64,000 nt of DNA from Septoria linicola (GCA_024114885.1 CP099423.1:1364001-1428000), one strand, 5' to 3'. Counted from the first letter of the stretch, positions 22,604 to 33,140 are shown. Translations and numbers: made by a program. The notes: a model not told the origin generated them from the letters alone.

Positions 22604-23395
22604 ATGGCTCTCTCGACAGACAAGTCGACTTTTCGAGACTCCCTCGATGCCGGCCAGAACGACCAAGCCGACATGTGCGTCATCTGCCGCGACGACGATG
22701 TGAAGGTGATGCGAACCTGTCCCTCACCTTGCTCCCACGTACTCTGCGCATCTTGCCTCGACGACGAAGCCCTTCCCCGGGGCTTGAACGTCTGCCCGAT
22801 GTGTCAGACACTATGGTATGGTCACCGACCAGGACCATCATTCCTCAAGCTTGCCGCCACATGGGGGCTCCCAGTTCTCTTCTGCGCTTTCCTTGCTGCT
22901 GCCTTTTCCGCCTTCGCAGCTCGAGACCTCGAGGGACTGCTATTGCATAGCCTAAACGCAATACTCTGTGCCACGATGTGGTGGTTTGAAAAGTATTGGC
23001 ATGACCAGCTTGTGCACGCAGTACACCTGCTCTGTTTCTGGTGTGAAAGTAATTTTTGGTGGATCCATTTGTTGATGGTCGTGCGGAGTCTTAGAGACTG
23101 GGTTGTAGTCTTTCGAGTCGCATCGAATCGGAACATAGCAACTTTTGTCCTACAGAGTGTTTGCCCAAGCGTCGCGCTAGTGCTGGTTGGTTGGCATATA
23201 TACTTTCCGGACAGCAAGTTTTTTGCACTGGCTGAATCGGGGTTTGGAAAACATGTTGGGGTGAAGAAATCGGTTGACCACGGAACCGAGGATGCCACGA
23301 AGGAGCAACAAGTCCTCGACACGTTTGACCGCAGCAGCTTCTTGGACATCGTCCGACGACGCCACGAGGGCGCATTGAGTGTCCCGGTCCCGTAA
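22604..23395 (+). CDS. RING-finger membrane protein, likely E3 ligase
   Basis: I start at the ATG at 22604; the open frame extends back to 22532 but only with a GTG. The 263-residue protein has a C3HC4 RING at 25-67: C25-x2-C28, C43-x-H45-x2-C48-x2-C51 and C64-x2-C67. Downstream are hydrophobic segments at about 86-106, 113-128 and 170-210, so it is probably an ER or endomembrane protein with its RING in the cytosol. RING proteins normally recruit an E2 for ubiquitin transfer. The usual Pro after the fifth ligand pair is replaced, and the segment between ligands two and three is short, so E3 activity is inference. The C-terminal 60 residues are soluble. The gene converges on the Cdc1/Ted1-like gene. 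Confidence 0.8.
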   Translation: MALSTDKSTFRDSLDAGQNDQADMCVICRDDDVKVMRTCPSPCSHVLCASCLDDEALPRGLNVCPMCQTLWYGHRPGPSFLKLAATWGLPVLFCAFLAAAFSAFAARDLEGLLLHSLNAILCATMWWFEKYWHDQLVHAVHLLCFWCESNFWWIHLLMVVRSLRDWVVVFRVASNRNIATFVLQSVCPSVALVLVGWHIYFPDSKFFALAESGFGKHVGVKKSVDHGTEDATKEQQVLDTFDRSSFLDIVRRRHEGALSVPVP

Positions 23396-23649
23396 CAGGC
23401 CGTGTTTGACAGCGCGCTATGTGGTAGCTGAACATCGCGCTAACCAGTGGAAAGCTCCCGCATTGATATATTCCATCAAATCTGATCGAAAGCTACGCCA
23501 GTTGTGAAAGACGTATCTTGGAAAGGCGCGAACGCTCACGATCAGGTAGCGCGTGCCGAGTCCGAAGCGCATCACTAGTCCGGGAAGGGGCGACCTGAGA
23601 AATTGATTTGCATATGTGCACGATACTGAATGCTAGAGAAGCAGTCCTG

Positions 23650-26040
23650 TTATCCATTCTTGATCAAGAATCCATACCACAATCCCGCAGGTACAGCAAT
23701 GAACAGCACACTTCTCAAGAACTCGTCCAGTGCTCTACGTGCTCTTGACTTTGGTTTCCTTCTCCCAACTTTTCCTCCTTTGGCCTGACTGTCATCGAGG
23801 TCTCCGTAGTGGCTGCCCACATGGGATTCCTCATCGCTCTCTTCATCTTCGTCCGGGTCTCGCCATCGCATGGATGGGTAGTAGCCAGCTTTCTCGATCA
23901 GTCCTCCGCATCCGCCGTTCATTTTGCCGTTGGCTTCGTAGAGGTTCGGCAGAACGTAGCCGGAGTGGTTCGGCGTGAGAGCACCAGAATTGGCTGCTGG
24001 GGACACGGTGCGCGTGCGTGCGTTATACGAGCGCTGAACACTGAGATGCTGGTTGCTAGTGCTCGAGGCATTTGCTGAGCCTGTGGATGTGGAGCTCGCA
24101 CGACCACGACCACTCTTATCGTCTGGCTGAGGCGACGACTTTCGAGGACTTGTGGAGCCATTGCGACCATTTGGCTTGCCGCGTGGGATGAAGCGTGGTA
24201 GACCCATCTTCTCGCGCACAGTGTTCAGATCGAGCTGGGGGTCGTCTTCTTCTGGCTCAGGCAAGTTGCGAATGCCAATGACCACGGCACGGACAAATAG
24301 GATCAGGATGGTCAAGCCAAGGAGTTGCGCATAGGTGATGAAGACGCTGAGTTGATCTGGGAGAAGACACAGCTCAGTCTGAACAGTCTTGCATCCGCTG
24401 TCCATCCCTCCCATGCACTCTCCAATATGCTTGCCCTTCTCATCGATTGGGTTCCACATGCTCACGAGCATGAAACCAGGCTGCCTGACTCCCATTGCCC
24501 AGCTGAAGCTCTTGACGGTAATCTCCCGCACTGTTCGCATTACAGCATGCTCTTTCTTGGTCTCATCATTGTAGCGGCCAATGTTGAAGCGATGCGTCAC
24601 ATCACAGTAGTCGTGGTCATCGCCAGAGAAGACGTGCACGATATCGCCAGCGGCAGAAACCTTCTTAGCCACAATACTGGTGAGGGTAGGAGTGAGCACA
24701 TTCTGGTACTGGTAGCCAGCTGAAAGTGGAATCGATCTACCTCGCTCTCGCAACTTCCCACAATCGACATCTGGGTTGCGATATAGCGGTACGTGGGACA
24801 AGAGGACAACAGGTAGTTGTGGTCCGGCAGGCTTCTTGGGACTCGGCACTAATTTCCATTCGTTCTCATCGCCTCGCTTCATAAGCTGACCAGCAGCAGG
24901 TTTCAGTTTCTCTCCAATGGTTCTGTCGTCTTTGTGTTCTGTGAGCTCATGAGACCATAGCTTGCGTGGACGCGAGCCCGGAAACATGCGATCCAGCTCT
25001 TCTGCGACAGTCTTCGGCCCTCTCTTATCCAAGCTGTCCAGAAACTCGTTCGTCGGCTTCCAAAGATGGCTGTATTTCGCCCTTCGCTCCTCGCTGACCT
25101 CGCCAACGTCTGCCACGTACTCATCATACGCGCTCAATGAAGGACTGTCCAGACTGACGAATGTGTGGTTTCCTAGCACATAAACGCTGTTTGTTTCCCC
25201 GAAGCGGCTCTCAAATCGGTCTCTTACTGTGATCTGCACTCCACTTCCAAATCCCAAATCGTGGTTTCCGGGCAGGCTCGTCTTCAGTATCCGACTCTTG
25301 GTTCCACCAGATCCGTATTCTTCCAAGCTCAGGTTCTTGGCCCCGTTCTCTATGCTCACTGTGTTCTCGGGAAGCTCCCACGCTGGTAGGAAGCTGCGAT
25401 TGGCGGCTGGGTATAGCTGCTCCTCGTTCAAGAAGATCCTCGCAAAGCGGTCAAACTCAACATCCCATTGTCGTTGCTTCCACTTATTCCATCTGCCCTT
25501 CTCGCCTGGCACAAACTTGTTCAAGTCAGTCGTGCCGTCGCCCAGCAGGCGTTGCCCTTCCTTCTTTTTCTCATCCAATACCAAAAGATTGATCAAGACC
25601 TTCCTCTGATCAGCATTCAGTCCCCGTGCCTTCTCTGTGCTCCACTCTCGCCCGCCATCGAACAAATCGCCCAGAAACACAACGCTGTCGGGGTCCAGCA
25701 CTTGGTTGATCAGCTTAAAGTTCCGGCGCATGTACAGATCAGTGTAGTACTCGGTCAAACTCGACAGAGGCCATGGTCGTCCTGGGTATGTGTGGGGATC
25801 AACCAGCTGTGGGTCAGCAATGAAGACTGATCGATGCGGTTGAGCACCTTTGTGCCATGGTTCCCAGTTTTGCCAATCACATGCTTGAATGTGTGACTCG
25901 AACAGGCTTCGCTCTCGGGAGTGGATGAAGTATAGCCAGAGGAGAGTGACGAATGTGGTGGTGAGGGTGATGTGACGAAGCCATGGGTAGCGGCGAGTGA
26001 TGCGGCCGAGACTCGATTGTGCTACATGGCGGAGGCGCAT
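23650..26040 (-). CDS. Cdc1/Ted1-family metallophosphoesterase (GPI-anchor remodelling)
   Basis: A single exon encodes 796 residues. Family members (yeast Cdc1 and Ted1, mammalian MPPE1/PGAP5) are ER or Golgi membrane enzymes that remove ethanolamine phosphate from GPI anchors. An N-terminal membrane anchor spans about 24-40. The metallophosphoesterase blocks are present: ADPQLVD with Asp76, GDLFDGG at 124-130, GNHDLG at 258-263, a later LSHVPLY and a SGDDHDYC block. The DPQ in place of the usual DxH is typical of this branch. A second membrane segment follows (LLGLTILILFVRAVVIG), then a long Ser-rich disordered insert and a final hydrophobic helix near the C-terminus. The disordered tail makes it longer than the yeast proteins. 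It fits the presence of a GPI-anchored GH72 enzyme nearby, though the two are not co-regulated by anything visible here. Confidence 0.88.
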   Translation of the reverse strand: MRLRHVAQSSLGRITRRYPWLRHITLTTTFVTLLWLYFIHSRERSLFESHIQACDWQNWEPWHKGAQPHRSVFIADPQLVDPHTYPGRPWPLSSLTEYYTDLYMRRNFKLINQVLDPDSVVFLGDLFDGGREWSTEKARGLNADQRKVLINLLVLDEKKKEGQRLLGDGTTDLNKFVPGEKGRWNKWKQRQWDVEFDRFARIFLNEEQLYPAANRSFLPAWELPENTVSIENGAKNLSLEEYGSGGTKSRILKTSLPGNHDLGFGSGVQITVRDRFESRFGETNSVYVLGNHTFVSLDSPSLSAYDEYVADVGEVSEERRAKYSHLWKPTNEFLDSLDKRGPKTVAEELDRMFPGSRPRKLWSHELTEHKDDRTIGEKLKPAAGQLMKRGDENEWKLVPSPKKPAGPQLPVVLLSHVPLYRNPDVDCGKLRERGRSIPLSAGYQYQNVLTPTLTSIVAKKVSAAGDIVHVFSGDDHDYCDVTHRFNIGRYNDETKKEHAVMRTVREITVKSFSWAMGVRQPGFMLVSMWNPIDEKGKHIGECMGGMDSGCKTVQTELCLLPDQLSVFITYAQLLGLTILILFVRAVVIGIRNLPEPEEDDPQLDLNTVREKMGLPRFIPRGKPNGRNGSTSPRKSSPQPDDKSGRGRASSTSTGSANASSTSNQHLSVQRSYNARTRTVSPAANSGALTPNHSGYVLPNLYEANGKMNGGCGGLIEKAGYYPSMRWRDPDEDEESDEESHVGSHYGDLDDSQAKGGKVGRRKPKSRARRALDEFLRSVLFIAVPAGLWYGFLIKNG

Positions 26041-26283
26041 TGCGGGAAGTTAAAGGAGGAGAAGTGCTATCGCGAGTCCGTCGTCCAAATCATCTCGAGC
26101 TTCAGAAAGGTGTCTAAGCCTTCTGCAATGCTGTGTTGTGTATTGAAGCAAAGGGAGGTCGAATAGGAGAGTGGATCGATATCTTTAGAACCTCGTTTCT
26201 AGAAGTACGTATAGCATCCACATCCTTGCCGACAGTTGAACTAGCTTGGCAGGGTCTACCGAGCTAAACATTTACTTGCATAA

Positions 26284-26995
26284 CTATACGACACATACCA
26301 ACACCATAGCATTTGTGCAATATAACCACTCAACCCTCAACGCATCATTCCTCTGCTCCTCCGTCTCCTCGCTCACCGTCCCCTTGATCACAACATCTCT
26401 CCACCACGTCGCTCCCGGCTGCACATGCGCCGCAGCTCTCACACAAGAATCAGTCTCCTCCACTCCACCCCCAAACGTCACATCAAAATTCCCTCCTCTT
26501 ACAAATCCCAACTTCTCCGCCACCCGCTGCGACTTCCGATTCCCGTCCAGTGTCCCCACCCAAATCTGCTCAATCCCAATCTTTTCTCTCCAAAACCACC
26601 GCAGCACCGCCTTCCGTCGCGTAGCCTTTCTCCCACTATGGTCCGAGGAGAGCGTATCCAAGATCAGGATATTGGACTTCGGGGCGGAAGGACATGCCTA
26701 CGAAGCCTATCAGGTCGCTTTGTTGGCCATTGGAGTCCTTGAGATAGGCGAGGTGGTACATTCTGTCCATTTCGCAGTCGATTTTGGTGCAGAGTTCTTT
26801 TCTGGGCCTGTAAGCAGCATCTTTGGCTCGTACGTCGGCGATGGTGTTGATTCCGACGCGTGCGTTGCCGCCGCGGGAGGCGTATGGGTCGTTGTAGATT
26901 TGGATGATGCGGTTGCAGTCTTCTTCGTTGGTGGGGTCTGCGAGGTGTAGGATGAGGCGCGGTGTTTCTAGAGTCAGCGGGTATGGAGCCGACAT
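26284..26995 (-). pseudogene. Broken GNAT N-acetyltransferase
   Basis: The 5' frame (26995-26636) gives a GNAT start, MSAPYPLTLETPRLILHLAD, and runs to YPDLGYALLGP, where it meets TAG. In that same frame the next codons read WEKGYATEGG, the expected continuation of the acetyl-CoA-binding region, so TAG sits where an aromatic residue belongs. Within a dozen codons the conserved sequence moves to another frame: AVLRWFWREKIGIEQIWVGT, then NRKSQRVAEKLGFV (frame 26661-26284). One nonsense change and one frameshift are therefore needed to explain it. No intron with usable borders removes both. It would have been a small-molecule or protein acetyltransferase of the RimJ-like group. A sequencing error could mimic a frameshift, but two defects within 40 bases make inactivation more likely. 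Confidence 0.75.
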
Positions 26996-27250
26996 GTCTG
27001 CGAGCTGAGCTTGAGTAACGTGTGTTTTTGGGATTGGTTTTGCTGTTACATTATATTTGTGTACAACCTACATCAATAAGTAGAGTCACAGTGTCGATCA
27101 ATCCTTCGCTGATCCTGCGAGGTCAGTCATCAAGCCGGCATACCGCTGAGCTGAGAAGTTAGCATCATGAGCTGACAGAAAAGCAGCTGCGATAGGATAA
27201 ATGAACCGATGGATAAGCTGGATTCTGTTTTCTGCACTGTCGAATACTAC

Positions 27251-28711
27251 CTATCGCATGATACCGGGCGCCTGCGCATTTCGTGTGTCCGCAGTAGGGC
27301 TTGCTTCTGGTCCGTCTAGCTGCTCATTCACGAACAATCCAGCCATTCCTGTGACAGGGTCAGCATTCGTTCTTCATACTCAGATTGCACTGCACTTACC
27401 CATTCCAGTTCCGAGACACATGCTAGTCAGGCAGATCTTCTTCTTCTGCCGTCTTGCCTCACTCAGAATCGTGACAATCTGCCTTACGCCAGTCATGCCG
27501 AATGGATGGCCGAGCGCGATTGCACCTCCACGAGCGTTCATCTTGCTCCAGTCAAGCTCGAGCTTGTCACGGCAGTAGACTGCCATCGAAGCGAAGGCCT
27601 CGTTGATCTCGATGAGATCAATATCTTTGTTCAGGTCCAGGTTGTACTTGCCAAGAAGCTTGGGAATAGCAAGTGATGGACCAATGCCCATGATTCGTGG
27701 TGGCAGGCCTGCGAGTGTCGTGGCAACGTACTTTGCCAGAATTGGCTGGCCGAGTTCCAACGCCTTCGATCGGCGCATAAGGATGACAGCGGCCGCACCG
27801 TCTGTCAATTGGGAACTGTTACCAGCTGTGCTTCGATCGCCGTACTCCTTGAAGGCACCTGGCAGCTTTGCGATCTTCTCGTAAGTTGTGCCAAAGCGGA
27901 TCTCATCCTTCTCGATCAGAATCTCCTTTCCGTCCTTGATTACGGTAATGGGCACAAGTTCGTCTTGGAACAGACCTGCTTTGTCTGCTGCCTCAGCACG
28001 GCGATGCGACTCGGCTGCATATTCATCTTGCTTCTCGCGACTAATGTTGAACTCCTTAGCGACAATTTCAGATGTGCCACCTATGGTAGATGTGTCAGTA
28101 CTGCTGGTGTGTCCTGCCACGGCACCCGTCACTTACCCATCGGGATCATGCAGTCTTTTGCTTCAGAGTTGGCCATGATCTCATCGACAAAGGGACGTTC
28201 CAGTCGTGGTCTGTTGTCACTGAGCAGCTCAGCACCAACCGCGATACCACAGTCAATGATGCCGGTCTGAATGGAGGTGGCAATGTGCTGGGTGGCGGTA
28301 AGACCTGACGAGCAGAATCTGGCGGAAGCCGAGGCAGCGCAGGTATTCGGGTAGCCGGCAGCGAGAGCAGCAGCACGCACGTAGTATGCTGCGCTGCCTT
28401 CGCGGACATTTCCTAGACAGATGTCCTCTACGTGGCTGGGATCGAGGTTTGACTTGGCGTTGACTTGTTCGAGCAGCTTGAAGACCATGCCGTCGAGGGT
28501 GGTGTCCTTCATGGCACCTCGACCAGCCTTGGTGAGAGGCGTACGGATTGCCAGCGTAATGACCACATCGTCTGGGTTCTTCTGAGTGCTAGTTCGTCAT
28601 GTCAGTTATTGAGAATAGCTGAAAGCATCCTCCAACTTCTTACATCTTGTCCACTGGGGTTGCCAGAGGGTTCAGCTGGGAGACGATCTGGGATACGCGT
28701 TGAGCTGCCAT
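27251..28711 (-). CDS. POT1: Peroxisomal 3-ketoacyl-CoA thiolase with PTS2
   Basis: Four exons (28711-28644, 28588-28137, 28080-27400, 27348-27251) join in phase to 432 residues. The enzyme does the last step of peroxisomal beta-oxidation, splitting 3-ketoacyl-CoA with CoA. The N-terminus carries the nonapeptide RVSQIVSQL at residues 5-13, matching the PTS2 consensus (R/K)(L/V/I)x5(H/Q)(L/A), so Pex7-dependent import is expected. The active-site cysteine is Cys115 in RFCSSGLT, followed by EINEAFAS, GGAIALGHPFGMTG and CLGTGMGMAGLF. The last block is split by the final intron, and splicing restores it exactly, which supports both borders. The C-terminus has no SKL. It differs from the ERG10 thiolase of this window in length, targeting signal and CSSGLT versus CASSIK motif. 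Confidence 0.93.
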
Positions 28712-29501
28712 AGTGGATGAGATGTGATGCCCAGGTTCTCAAGTTGTGGATTCAACGACTGATGAATACTGACGGTGTACTCGTGCTGCTGTTGGAAGTG
28801 ATGCTCAAGCAATACATAGGTTGCCATGGCCTCGGCTATGTGCGGGGCGATCACAGCTACATTGAACCATTGCCATGGCCTCGGTCGGGCCCAGCATTGT
28901 TGACTCTCGACACATCTGTCGGGTCTCGTGTGCACGAGATGTGGTATGAAGTTGTTTGCAGAGCAAATCAAGCCTTTCACGAATTCGAGAATGGTGCTGG
29001 ACGTGATGAGATAAGACGTGATGAGGAGCCAGGTCCGATCCCAGTTCGCCCGGGATACAACAGTCGGAAGCATTCGAAACCTGCCATTGCCGCCTGTGAT
29101 GAACGGAGCTCGTGGAGCTCGCTGATATGATTTCGCAATTCACCTACCGCGTTCGATAGCAACAGTTTCACGTGGCAGACTTGCTGAAGACACGCGACGC
29201 GCTTCATGTCCATTCTAGGCTCGAATTGTCTTGTGACAGAGCAGAATAGTGGGCCGCACTTGCCGAACCGATCCATCCTCTCGCTTTGTGTCATCAGTGA
29301 CTTTCTGGACACGCATCTTAAGTACATTACCTACAGATTCCCCAGTCAAGAGAGCAGTCGTCACAACCGACAGCCAAGCTCGAGCCGATCAGCTCTCCTC
29401 TAAGATCTCATCTGCGACACACGACAGTTCAGCCGTCCAAGCAGGCAGGCAATCGTCCTCACACAGACTGCGCACACGAGCAGCAACAGCACAACGACAT
29501 C
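28712..29501. promoter_or_regulatory. Divergent upstream region thiolase/CUE gene
   Basis: These 790 bp lie between divergent start codons and no gene is supported. The stretch before the CUE-gene ATG is CA-rich (CACACGAGCAGCAACAGCAC). Oleate-type CGG motifs were not convincingly seen. Confidence 0.4.
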
Positions 29502-30095
29502 ATGGCGGTCGACACGCAAAATTCCATCAACATTCCTCAGATTGTCGCCGTCGTGGTCGTCGGCTTCCTCGCGATCCGATGGTACATGAGCAAACCGGCG
29601 ACGCCTGGCAACAGTTCGGGCAGCAGCGGCTCTTCTTCACGGAATCGCATCGACCCTGCCAAAGTCGATGCTGTATCCGCCGTCTTCCCGCAGCTCGACC
29701 GTCGAAGCATCGCCTGGGATCTCCAACGCAACGGCGGAAATGTCGAGGCAACCACTGCACGGGTCTTGGACGGGAGGGGACTGGACAATCCTCCACCAAC
29801 CTTCCAACCCCGCCTGCCAACACCCACACTTGTACCCACAACGACGACAGCATCGGGGAGACAAAACGTCGCTGTTTCGCAGCAGGATCTGATTAGTCGC
29901 TATGGATTGCAAGGGAGACTGGAGAGCTCAGGGAAAGGAAAGGAGCCGGTTTTGAGCGAGGAGCAGGAGCGGCAACGGAGGAAGAGCGCTTGGAGCTCGG
30001 ACAAGGCACAGCGTGCTGAGACGCTGAAGAGGCGGAGGGAGGAGATGATTCTGGCTGCCAGAAGGAAGATGGCAGAGAAAGATGCTGCTGCATGA
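29502..30095 (+). CDS. CUE-domain ER membrane protein, Cue1-like
   Basis: A 197-residue protein from the ATG at 29502. A single membrane helix lies at about 11-28, followed by a Ser/Gly linker. The CUE ubiquitin-binding domain covers about 51-95, with VDAVSAVFPQLDRRSIAWDL and RNGGNVEATTARVL matching the two conserved ends. After a Pro/Thr linker, the last 45 residues are basic and helical (RQRRKSAWSSDKAQRAETLK and on), at the place where Cue1 and Gp78 carry a Ubc7-binding region. In yeast, Cue1 recruits and activates the E2 Ubc7 at the ER for protein degradation. Membrane anchor, CUE and basic helix in this order make that role probable but not proven. Confidence 0.85.
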   Translation: MAVDTQNSINIPQIVAVVVVGFLAIRWYMSKPATPGNSSGSSGSSSRNRIDPAKVDAVSAVFPQLDRRSIAWDLQRNGGNVEATTARVLDGRGLDNPPPTFQPRLPTPTLVPTTTTASGRQNVAVSQQDLISRYGLQGRLESSGKGKEPVLSEEQERQRRKSAWSSDKAQRAETLKRRREEMILAARRKMAEKDAAA

Positions 30096-31016
30096 TTTGG
30101 TTGCCAGGCTATGATGTGACCCAGAAGGATGTACACACAGTGTCAATACCGCTTGCTTGCCTTCATCAATTCCACTTCTCGTGACACGTCTGGACTTCCA
30201 GCTGCTGGGCGAGATTGCTTCGGGACTCCCACGCAGAAAGTCGCCCTAGCTTCACGCTCGCAAACACTCACTGATCACCCACCACCTTCTTCATACACCA
30301 CAGCAAGAGACGAGAAACTTTGCAGAACGTCATTACTGTGGCGTACATCTTGCAGGCTGTGCAGCGGCACTACTTCGCGAGGCAATGGTTCGCCATGCAT
30401 ACAGCCTCACACGGGGATCATGGGCCGGCTTGTGTGCCGGGTGCTTGGTGGAGACACAGCATAAATCGTGTGCCCTCAGGAGGCTTTGCGGGCACAAAGG
30501 GCTGCAGCCAGAGCCAGGGCACGGCTTCCGGCGTCTGGCGCTTATCGTCTGCGTCGTAAAGGTACACAAGACACGCGCATGGACGCCGCCTGCCTCTCGC
30601 GGATCTGGGATGTGGAGCTGGGAGTCGCTGCTGGCCATCGGCATCGCGTGTCACACAGCATTGTGCATGCGAAGAGAACCTGCGGCGCACTTCCGGAAGG
30701 CAGTGCTTGGTTTCAAGGCCGCTCAATTCATTCACCTGAAGCTCTGGTTGGCTCATTGACGATCTCACCGGAGCTCTGGGAAGAACGATGCACTCTGGCA
30801 GATGTGGAACATGCCTGCTCCCGATGCAGTATGTAGATCTGGCGCCGTTCCCGTTCGTAGGTGATGTACCTCGACAATTGATCTAGTCGTCTTCTGGTCC
30901 GCACGCCGATGGTTGAGTAGCATTGCAAGAGTGACAGCAGGTTTTGTCCATGTGCCACATGAGTATAAGAGGATAGCCTGTCTTGCGTAATCCCAAAATT
31001 GGAGGAGACAATTGAC
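30096..31016. other. Intergenic, no supported gene
   Basis: Overlapping frames of 80-124 codons on both strands all lack recognisable domains and several lack an ATG. No repeat was seen. Confidence 0.45.
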
Positions 31017-31749
31017 ATGGCTTACGATGACATGAACACGGCTGATTTGTGGACGACTTTCTGGTCACAGCCCGACCATCTCGACGCTCTGAATCTGTTC
31101 ACTGATGACAGCGACCGGGCACAACATGCCAGTGGCAATTTTCTGGCCGAATTTAAAACTCGTTGGATGCAGCATATGTTCGACATCCCGCCTCTCCACC
31201 TTCCCAGCACTCATACCGCTTCGGTTCCTCTTCTTACCTCACCAGGGGCCCTTGGCATCACACCAGAAGACTTCAACCAACACGCTGCGACCTCGTACGA
31301 ATCAATTGTACGTTGTCCTCTGGGCCATTGTATCGCGGTGACAAACATGCCAACACTGTGCCATAATATGCCAGACGCTGTTGCGATACCCATGTAAGTC
31401 TCTGATAAGTGCTGCCTTGGAGCAATGCTGATCTTGAAGAAGGACTCGGAGGCGCCGCCACGAGCGCAGACACGAGTGTACTACCTGTAATCGAACTTTT
31501 CACTTCCCTAAAGATCTTCGTCGCCACGAAGGAACACACTCCAAAGACAGGCCTTTCAAGTGTCCGGTGCGAACATGCAAATATCATGATCAGGGCTTTC
31601 CACGTAGAGACAATTGGTCTCGGCATGTCAGACGAGCACACCCAGACATCGACGTTCCCTCCTCAATCCCTGCAGCATCATCTACGTTCCAAGGCGAGGC
31701 ACTTCGACAAGTGCGATCTACCACAACTGAAGCCAAGCTTCCACGATGA
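31017..31749 (+). CDS. Small C2H2 zinc-finger protein
   Basis: Exons 31017-31393 and about 31440-31749 (46-nt intron starting GTAAGT) give 228 residues. The N-terminal 125 residues are acidic to neutral, with an opening MAYDDMNTADLWTTFW and no known domain. The second exon begins with a basic patch (RTRRRRHERRHE) and encodes two C2H2 fingers. The first is C-x2-C-x12-H-x3-H (CTTCNRTFHFPKDLRRHEGTH region) and the second is a longer C-x4-C-x15-H-x4-H. The pair resembles fungal transcription factors whose second finger has an expanded loop. DNA binding is therefore likely, with unknown targets. The acceptor could also be three bases downstream without changing phase. The splice is needed to join the fingers to an ATG. 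The nearest neighbour downstream is the secreted cysteine-rich protein. Confidence 0.7.
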
Positions 31750-32636
31750 CAGATTGGGCGCGCTTCGAGACTGACCAACATATGTGTGTGCAAGGTCAAG
31801 CTAGACTAGCATCCACTATGTGTTGGCTACATCTTGCTGTCGAGCCCTCTAGGAAGGCAGATCATTGTTTGCGGACATGTCAGCAGTCGTCACTGTGACT
31901 TCATGGTCAACAACATTCAGTAAGCAAGCAGAACCAGGCCTTCTACGCACCCGACCTGCCCTTGTGGGGTCCATCTCTCACGCGCCAAGGCATTTCTCCT
32001 CATTTGACCTGCAAGGCTTGGCTCCCAGAATCAGCCACCAAACTAGAGCGAGCAATTCCTTCTCGTCGATCTCCTAGTCTCATTGGTCACCGCATACTGG
32101 TCTCATGGCTTAGCTTGCTTGATGTGCATTGAAGCTCATCCCTAGTCTGGATTCATTAGGCGAAGCATAATCTGTCCTATTCGTGGAATCGAAGCACACC
32201 TACAGTTGCCAATGCAAGAAGATCTGGATCTGCTCGCTTGTGTGCGTTGTGGTATGGGCCACATGATTGACATGAGCTATTGTTTCGCCTATCTTGAGGC
32301 TGTCCTGCAGTAGTCCAAGAACACGAGGAGTGTTTCCACGAGGCGAGAGAGTAGGTCTGGTGGCTACATGCACACTGGACCTTTGTGTGCTATAGCAAGC
32401 TGCAGGAATAGCTCGCGCCTTCACTTCTCATAGGACGAGCCACTCCTGTCCGTCATCAATGGCTTGAGACGCCGATCGCACACGGGAACCAGCCTTTACA
32501 AGAAGACTAGACTTCCGATGTCAGTAGAGTAGTACTTATACCGCAGTCTTCCCTCCTTCAATACACCGTCTTCACTTGGACGCCATCTGCCAATCCAATC
32601 TTTTCTAACCACCACCGACCAAGTCCAACAGTCAAC
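31750..32636. other. Intergenic, upstream of the secreted cysteine-rich gene
   Basis: No supported gene. A TATA-like ACTTATA lies about 105 bases before the ATG at 32637, in a stretch ending with a C/A-rich leader. Confidence 0.35.
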
Positions 32637-33140
32637 ATGAAGTTCCTCGCCCCTCTCTTCCTCCTCTCGAGCATCGTCCTCGCCGCTCCTCGCGCAGATC
32701 CAATCGCTCTCGCTGAAGTCGGCGAAGAACTAGTCTCTCGTTCTCCCAATCCAGTGTTCACTGTACGTCTCTCCCAATCCATTCCTCTTTCCTCAGGTGG
32801 ATCCATTCCGTCACCCCTCACATCAAATACAAGCTGACACCGCATCCTCAACACAGGCTCGCTCCGACCTCGAAAAACGCGATTGCGTCCCTTGTGTGAG
32901 CTACTGGTGAGTTTCAACAGAGAAGATCTTACGTTAGTTAATGCGTTGGTACTGATTAGATGCCTAAAAAGCTGCAAGCAGTATGGAAATTGCAATTATT
33001 TCACGTGCTCGGGATCATCAGTGAGTTGCGACAGAAAAAAAATCACTTGTTGATTGACAGATTGGTGCTGATGAGATGTGTAGTGCTCGTGCGACGCCAA
33101 TAATCATTGCCATTGTGTGTGCAGGTGCAAGAGGGTTTAG
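32637..33140 (+). CDS. Small secreted cysteine-rich protein (effector or antimicrobial-like candidate)
   Basis: Four exons (32637-32762, 32857-32906, 32972-33020, 33084-33140) with 94, 65 and 63-nt introns give 93 residues. A clear signal peptide (MKFLAPLFLLSSIVLA) is followed by a short acidic propeptide ending in EKR, a Kex2-type site at about residue 50. The 43-residue mature part has 12 cysteines spaced C-x2-C-x3-CC-x5-C-x4-C-x4-C-x-C-x5-C-x-C-x-C-x-C and a basic end (CKRV). Every exon after the first keeps the cysteine frame, which is strong support for the model. The weakest border is the acceptor at 32971 (AAG); a different pairing there would still leave about ten cysteines. Such a pattern suggests a disulfide-rich extracellular peptide or a metal-binding one; I recognise no family. 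No existing plus-strand frame shows it without splicing. Confidence 0.72.

Noticed and set aside
32558..32995. 145-codon minus-strand frame opposite the cysteine-rich gene
   Set aside because: It has no domain, spans introns and exons of the plus-strand model, and has no signal of selection I can see.
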